DNA of 64,000 bases from Janthinobacterium sp. 1_2014MBL_MicDiv. GTDB taxonomy: Bacteria > Pseudomonadota > Gammaproteobacteria > Burkholderiales > Burkholderiaceae_D. Where the stretch lies: positions 744,001 through 808,000 of the forward strand of contig NZ_CP011319.1 of NCBI RefSeq assembly GCF_001865675.1, given 5' to 3'. The notes below the pieces were generated by a model, which did not search any database, had not been told where the DNA came from, and saw only the letters and a program-made list of their open reading frames with translations. The position numbers and the translations under genes were made by a program. Positions 60,082 through 64,000 of this stretch are shown here, piece after piece; the first letter of the stretch is position 1, and each line of letters begins with the position of its first letter.

Positions 60082-60471
60082 ATGAAAACACGCATCGCCC
60101 TGATTGCCCACGACAAGAAAAAAGATGACATGATTACCCTGGCGGGCGAATACCTGGACTTTTTGAAAGGCTGCGAACTGTCGGCCACGGGCACCACGGG
60201 CGGCCGCCTGATCAACGAGCTGGGCCTGGCGGTCGAGCGCAAGCACTCGGGGCCGTTCGGCGGCGACTTGCAGATCGGCTCGCTGCTGGTGGAAGGCTTG
60301 ATCGATTGCGTGATCTTCCTGCGCGACCCGATGACGCCGCAGCCGCACGAGCCGGACATCAACGCCCTGGTGCGCGCCTGCGACGTGCACAACGTGGCGT
60401 GCGCGACGAATCTGTCGTCGGCGCACCTGGTGCTGTCGCAGCTGCAGGCGCGGGCCAGCGCGGCAGCCTGA
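60082..60471 (+). CDS. mgsA: Methylglyoxal synthase
   Basis: The 129-aa protein converts dihydroxyacetone phosphate to methylglyoxal and phosphate. It has RIALIAHDKKKDDMITLAGE, SATGTTGGRLINELGLAVER, the GPFGGDLQIGSLLVEGLIDC segment with the catalytic Asp, and FLRDPMTPQPHEPDINALVR. Length is a little short of the E. coli enzyme but normal for the family. It is followed 34 nt later by a quinone oxidoreductase gene. Confidence 0.95.
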   Translation: MKTRIALIAHDKKKDDMITLAGEYLDFLKGCELSATGTTGGRLINELGLAVERKHSGPFGGDLQIGSLLVEGLIDCVIFLRDPMTPQPHEPDINALVRACDVHNVACATNLSSAHLVLSQLQARASAAA

Positions 60472-60505
60472 CGTTTTCCCCATTCTTCTTTCCAAGGAGC
60501 ATATT

Positions 60506-61495
60506 GTGAGCGCAACGATTACCACCAAGGCCATCCGCGTACAGCGCGTGGGCGGTCCGGAAGTGATGGAGTATGTGGATGTGGAGCTGCCGCCGCCCGG
60601 TCCGGGTGAGGCGCGCGTCAAGCACGAGGCCATCGGCCTCAATTTCATCGATGTGTATTTCCGCACGGGCCTGTACCCGCAGCCGCTGCCCAATGGCCTG
60701 GGCGTCGAGGGCGCGGGCATCGTCGAGGCGGTGGGCGAGGGTGTCACGGAAGTGAAAATCGGCGACCGCGTGGCGTATGCGGCGCGCATCAATGGCGCCT
60801 ATGCGCAGCAGCGCAACCTGCCGGCGGCTTTGCTGCTGGTGCTGCCCGAGCGCATTGCCTTCGATACGGCGGCGGCCATGATGCTGCAGGGCTTGACGGT
60901 GCAATACCTGTTCCACCGCACGGTGGCCCTGAAGGCGGGCGACACGGTGCTGTTCCACGCGGCCGCCGGCGGCGTGGGCCTGATCGCCTGCCAGTGGGCG
61001 AAGGTGCTGGGCGTGAACCTGATCGGCACGGCCGGTTCCGATGACAAGGCGGCCCTGGCCAAGGCCCATGGTGCGGCCCACGTCATCAACTACAACACGG
61101 AAAACTTCGTCGAGCGCGTGCGCGAGATCACGGGCGGCAAGGGCGTCTCCGTGGTCTACGATTCCATCGGCAAGGACACGTTTACGGGCTCGCTCGACTG
61201 CCTGGCGCCGCTGGGCATGATGGTCAGCTTCGGCAATGCTTCCGGTCCCGTGCCAGCGTTTACCCTGTCCGAACTGGCGTCGCGCGGATCGCTGTTCATC
61301 ACGCGCCCAGCCCTGTTCAGCTATGCCTCGAACCGCACGAACCTGGAAGAGATGGCCGCTTCGCTGTTCGGCGTCGTCAGCAGCGGCGAAGTGAAGATCG
61401 AGATCAACCAGCGCTACAGCCTGGCCCATATCGCCCAGGCGCATGCGGACCTGGAAGGGCGCAAGACGACCGGTTCGACCATCATCGTGCCATGA
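60506..61495 (+). CDS. NADPH:quinone oxidoreductase (QorA-type)
   Basis: The 329-aa medium-chain, zinc-free dehydrogenase has IRVQRVGGPEVMEYVDVELP, GLNFIDVYFRTGLYPQPLPN, LGVEGAGIVEAVGEGV, TVLFHAAAGGVGLIACQWAK (NADPH site) and TLSELASRGSLFITRPALF. It reduces quinones or related carbonyls. The start is GTG at 60506 with a good AAGGAG. The stop overlaps the start of a 39-aa membrane protein (ATGA at 61492). Confidence 0.92.
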   Translation: MSATITTKAIRVQRVGGPEVMEYVDVELPPPGPGEARVKHEAIGLNFIDVYFRTGLYPQPLPNGLGVEGAGIVEAVGEGVTEVKIGDRVAYAARINGAYAQQRNLPAALLLVLPERIAFDTAAAMMLQGLTVQYLFHRTVALKAGDTVLFHAAAGGVGLIACQWAKVLGVNLIGTAGSDDKAALAKAHGAAHVINYNTENFVERVREITGGKGVSVVYDSIGKDTFTGSLDCLAPLGMMVSFGNASGPVPAFTLSELASRGSLFITRPALFSYASNRTNLEEMAASLFGVVSSGEVKIEINQRYSLAHIAQAHADLEGRKTTGSTIIVP

Positions 61496-61611
61496 GCGGC
61501 GACAGCGGAAACGACGGCGCGCCGAAGTTCGGCCGCCTGCTGATCGTGCTGGTGCTGGCCGTGGCCCTGATCGGCGCCATTACCCTGTCGGCCGAAGCCT
61601 ACTATTCGTAG
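61492..61611 (+). CDS. 39-aa single-span membrane protein
   Basis: A short gene starting at the ATG that overlaps the qor stop (61492-61495). The product has a 14-residue polar lead (MSGDSGNDGAPKFG), one hydrophobic helix (RLLIVLVLAVALIGAITL) and ends SAEAYYS. No family is known to me. Coupling to qor suggests co-translation. It ends 5 bp before a bidirectional terminator, so the unit qor-small gene is closed. It is too short for certainty. Confidence 0.6.
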   Translation: MSGDSGNDGAPKFGRLLIVLVLAVALIGAITLSAEAYYS

Positions 61612-61616
61612 GCATG

Positions 61617-61657
61617 AAAAAACCGGCTTGCGCATTGCTGCACAAGCCGGTTTTTTT
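61617..61657. terminator. Bidirectional terminator
   Basis: AAAAAACCGGCTTG pairs with CAAGCCGGTTTTTTT around a 12-nt loop. It has A/T runs on both sides and lies between the 39-aa gene and the convergent DUF4136 gene, so it can serve both. Confidence 0.9.
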
Positions 61658-61684
61658 GGCGCATCGGATACTGGCCGCGCGCCG

Positions 61685-62314
61685 TTATTCAACCTTGACT
61701 TCGACCTTGCGCGGCACGCCGCTCTGGCCGGGGAAATCGGCAAAGGCGCTGGCCACCATGGCGGGCATCACTTGCGACGTGGCGCGCTTGTTGCTGGTCG
61801 ATTGCACGGTCACGTCATACAGTTTCTTGCCGGTGCGGTCATTGATCGTCACGCGCAATTCGCGTTCGTATTTATGGCGCACGCTTTCTTCCACTTCCAT
61901 CGGGCCATACCAGTAGGGGTTATAGCCAAAGCGGCCATAACCTGGCCATGCGCCGTAGCGGTAGCCGTAGCGGCCGGGCCAGTAGCCGGGGCCATACCAG
62001 AATGGGTCGGACGCCTGCAGCACGCGCTCAGGGTAGTCGACCGTCGAAAAATCCATCGACACGCGCAAGTTGGCCGCCGCAGGTCCGGAGGCCTCGCCGA
62101 AGCCGTGTTTGGCCAGTTCCGCGCGCACGAGGTTCTGGTAGCTGCGGTATTCCAGCGTGTCGCTTTCCGCCGCTGGCGCCTCGAAGACATACGATTTGTC
62201 CTGCAGCTGCGCGGGCCATTCGTGGAAGGCCGTGACGTCGCTGCGTATGGTGGTGGCGCATCCGGTGAGCAACACGGTCAATGCGGCCATCATGATGGTG
62301 AGATATCGTTTCAT
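61685..62314 (-). CDS. DUF4136-type lipoprotein
   Basis: The 209-aa protein starts MKRYLTIMMAALTVLLTGCA, a lipoprotein signal with the lipobox LTGC. The mature part resembles DUF4136 (SDVTAFHEWPAQLQDKSYVF, ANLRVSMDFSTVDYPERVL, and QVMPAMVASAFADFPGQSG). A Gly/Tyr/Trp-rich loop (YGPGYWPGRYGYRYGAW) sits in the middle. Likely anchored to the outer membrane; function unknown. The RBS AAGGAGAT is 9 nt before the start. Confidence 0.82.
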   Translation of the reverse strand: MKRYLTIMMAALTVLLTGCATTIRSDVTAFHEWPAQLQDKSYVFEAPAAESDTLEYRSYQNLVRAELAKHGFGEASGPAAANLRVSMDFSTVDYPERVLQASDPFWYGPGYWPGRYGYRYGAWPGYGRFGYNPYWYGPMEVEESVRHKYERELRVTINDRTGKKLYDVTVQSTSNKRATSQVMPAMVASAFADFPGQSGVPRKVEVKVE

Positions 62315-62564
62315 TGCATGATCTCCTTAGTGTTCTTAATGATTAGCTGCAACTCATTGTTGGCAGGCGCAATTCATCGCTTAGTATTATAAGAATAGTT
62401 CCATTTGTTTCCATGCATTATTACAGAATGTTACCGAGCATGTCGGCGTGTAAGGGAATCCCACATTCCCTGATATGAATCGCTGCAAATGGCCGGTGAA
62501 TCGGTCCGTTCCGGGCCTGGTGTTGGTAAAATAGGCTTTTGCCTCCGCTCCCACCCAAATCCCT

Positions 62565-64000
62565 ATGCGCACAGACAGCCCTCAGACGATTTACCGCAAA
62601 GATTACACGCCGCCCAGCTTCCTGGTCGACAGCGTCGAACTTGGTTTCGATCTCGATCCCGCCCGCACAGTGGTGGCGAGCCGGATCCGCATGCGCCACA
62701 ATCCGGCCAGCAGCAGCCGCAGCATCGAATTGCACGGTGAACACATCGAACTGGTGATGGTGCGCCTGAATGGCAAGGTTTTGAAGCCGTCGCAGTACAA
62801 ATTGACGGCCAGCATGCTGACCATCCCGAAGGCGCCGGACGAGGTGCTGCTCGATATCGAAACGCTGCTGGCGCCGCAAGACAATACGTCGCTCTCCGGC
62901 CTGTATGTATCGAACCATAATTTCTTCACGCAGTGCGAAGCGGAAGGCTTCCGCCGCATTACCTTCTTCCCGGACCGTCCCGACGTGATGGCCAAGTACA
63001 CGGTCATGCTGCGCGCCGACAAGGAAAAATATCCGGTGTTGTTGTCGAACGGCAACCTGATCGAAGAGGGCGACCTCGGCGATGGCCGCCATTACGCCAA
63101 GTGGGAAGACCCGTTCAAGAAGCCGTCCTACCTGTTCGCGCTGGTGGCGGCGCGCCTGGTGTGCCAGGAGGAGCGTTACACCTTGCAGTCCGGCCGCGAA
63201 GTGCTGCTGCAGGTGTGGGTGGAAGACGGCAACCTCGACAAGACCGATTACGCCATGCAGTCGCTGAAGAATTCCATTCGCTGGGACGAGGAACGCTTCG
63301 GCCTGGAGCTGGACCTGGACCGCTTCATGATCGTTGCCGTGGGCGACTTCAACATGGGCGCCATGGAAAACAAGGGTCTGAACATCTTCAATACCAAATA
63401 TGTGCTGGCCAATCCGCGCGTGGCGACGGACGTCGACTACGCGGGCATCGAGGCGGTGGTCGGCCATGAATACTTCCATAACTGGACCGGCAACCGCGTT
63501 ACGTGCCGCGACTGGTTCCAGCTGTCGCTGAAGGAAGGCCTGACGGTGTTCCGCGACCAGGAATTTTCGGCCGACATGATCGGCACGGACACGGGCCGCG
63601 CCGTCACGCGCATCGACCAGGTGCGTACCCTGCGCCAGGCGCAGTTCCCTGAAGACGCGGGTCCGATGGCGCATCCCGTGCGTCCCGATTCCTTTGTCGA
63701 GATCAATAACTTTTATACGGTCACGATCTACGAAAAGGGCGCCGAAGTGGTGCGCATGTACCAGACCCTCGTGGGCCGCGAGGCTTTTCGCAAGGGCATG
63801 GACCTGTACTTCGAGCGCCACGATGGCCAGGCCGTGCAGTGCGACGACTTCCGCGCCGCCATGGCGGACGCGAATGGCCGCGATTTCACGCAATTCGAGC
63901 GCTGGTACAGCCAGGCCGGCACGCCGGTGCTGAAAGCGTCCACGCGCTACGACGCCGCCAGCCAGACGTTCGAGCTGACCCTGGCGCAAAGCTGCCCCGC
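62565..64000 (+). CDS. pepN: Aminopeptidase N, 3' partial
   Basis: The frame is open from the ATG at 62565 to the window end (478 codons of an expected 880 or so). It is a PepN-type M1 metallopeptidase: IYRKDYTPPSFLVDSVELGF at the start, FCQ-like NNFFTQCEAEGFRRITFFPD pattern (here SNHNFFTQCEAEGFRRI), the exopeptidase motif VGDFNMGAMENKGLNIFN near residue 262, and the zinc site VVGHEYFHNWTGNRVT near 300 with LKEGLTVFRDQEF. It removes N-terminal residues from peptides in the cytoplasm. The C-terminal domains lie beyond the window. Confidence 0.94.
   Translation, partial: MRTDSPQTIYRKDYTPPSFLVDSVELGFDLDPARTVVASRIRMRHNPASSSRSIELHGEHIELVMVRLNGKVLKPSQYKLTASMLTIPKAPDEVLLDIETLLAPQDNTSLSGLYVSNHNFFTQCEAEGFRRITFFPDRPDVMAKYTVMLRADKEKYPVLLSNGNLIEEGDLGDGRHYAKWEDPFKKPSYLFALVAARLVCQEERYTLQSGREVLLQVWVEDGNLDKTDYAMQSLKNSIRWDEERFGLELDLDRFMIVAVGDFNMGAMENKGLNIFNTKYVLANPRVATDVDYAGIEAVVGHEYFHNWTGNRVTCRDWFQLSLKEGLTVFRDQEFSADMIGTDTGRAVTRIDQVRTLRQAQFPEDAGPMAHPVRPDSFVEINNFYTVTIYEKGAEVVRMYQTLVGREAFRKGMDLYFERHDGQAVQCDDFRAAMADANGRDFTQFERWYSQAGTPVLKASTRYDAASQTFELTLAQSCP

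Noticed and set aside
56429..60091. 1220-codon minus-strand open frame across the PhoD-like and EamA genes
   Set aside because: Antisense artefact of high-GC coding sequence; low-complexity His/Arg/Gly product, no motifs.

Overview
The window reads as a high-GC betaproteobacterial chromosome segment, most likely Oxalobacteraceae (Janthinobacterium/Massilia/Duganella-like). This rests on the gene order yebC-purD-hemF-nadD-rsfS-rlmH-maf-rng, a long PHP-domain DnaE, a MipA/OmpV protein next to a QseBC-like pair, and protein style; it was not tested by any search. About 50 protein genes are supported. I see no rRNA, tRNA or CRISPR array.

Region 1 (1-29.2 kb) is a surface-glycan island. Positions 1-5626 hold a co-directional, mostly overlapping run that makes a pseudaminic-acid-type nonulosonate: aldo/keto reductase (5' cut by the window), SpsF-like nucleotidyltransferase, class III aminotransferase, PseG-, PseH- and PseI-like proteins. 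After a scar with a broken transposase, a long minus-strand O-antigen block (23.0 down to 6.5 kb) encodes, in order of transcription, a Wzx-like flippase, a GT-B-like transferase, a Wzy-like polymerase, an OafA-type acyltransferase, a three-protein amidination set (WbuX, HisH, HisF paralogues), a two-domain oxidoreductase, a heparinase-like protein, an epimerase, an initiating sugar phosphotransferase, a PglF/WbpM-like dehydratase and a Wzz-like chain-length protein. Divergent from it, wecB-wecC-glycosyltransferase (25.5-29.2 kb) supply and probably transfer a ManNAcA-type sugar. Between the two divergent blocks lie decayed pieces of a second nonulosonate locus (pseB, an RmlD-like SDR and a neuB/pseI-like gene), followed by about 1 kb of AT-rich DNA with no gene I can recognise.

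Region 2 (29.3-43 kb): trhO and dnaE are divergent; then come two small or lineage proteins, mipA divergent from a response regulator/sensor kinase pair, and a minus-strand LPS core group (GT9 heptosyltransferase-like, MsbA, WaaL-like ligase).

Region 3 (43-64 kb) is mostly housekeeping: malic enzyme divergent from a LacI-family regulator with two matching operators, two unknown proteins, LysE/AraC, the rng-maf-rlmH-rsfS-nadD-hemF run, purD, yebC, a PhoD-like Tat lipoprotein with large insertions, an EamA transporter, methylglyoxal synthase, a quinone oxidoreductase overlapping a 39-aa membrane protein, a DUF4136 lipoprotein and the start of pepN (3' cut by the window).

The strongest unusual signals are the dead nonulosonate cluster beside a live one, the variant nonulosonate gene set, a palindromic operator placed exactly inside the maeB promoter spacer, four ATGA repeats at an exact 11-bp period before the response regulator, a histone-like tail on RsfS, and the PhoD insertions. 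I did not find a convincing wholly new system; the variant nonulosonate pathway is the best candidate for new biochemistry.
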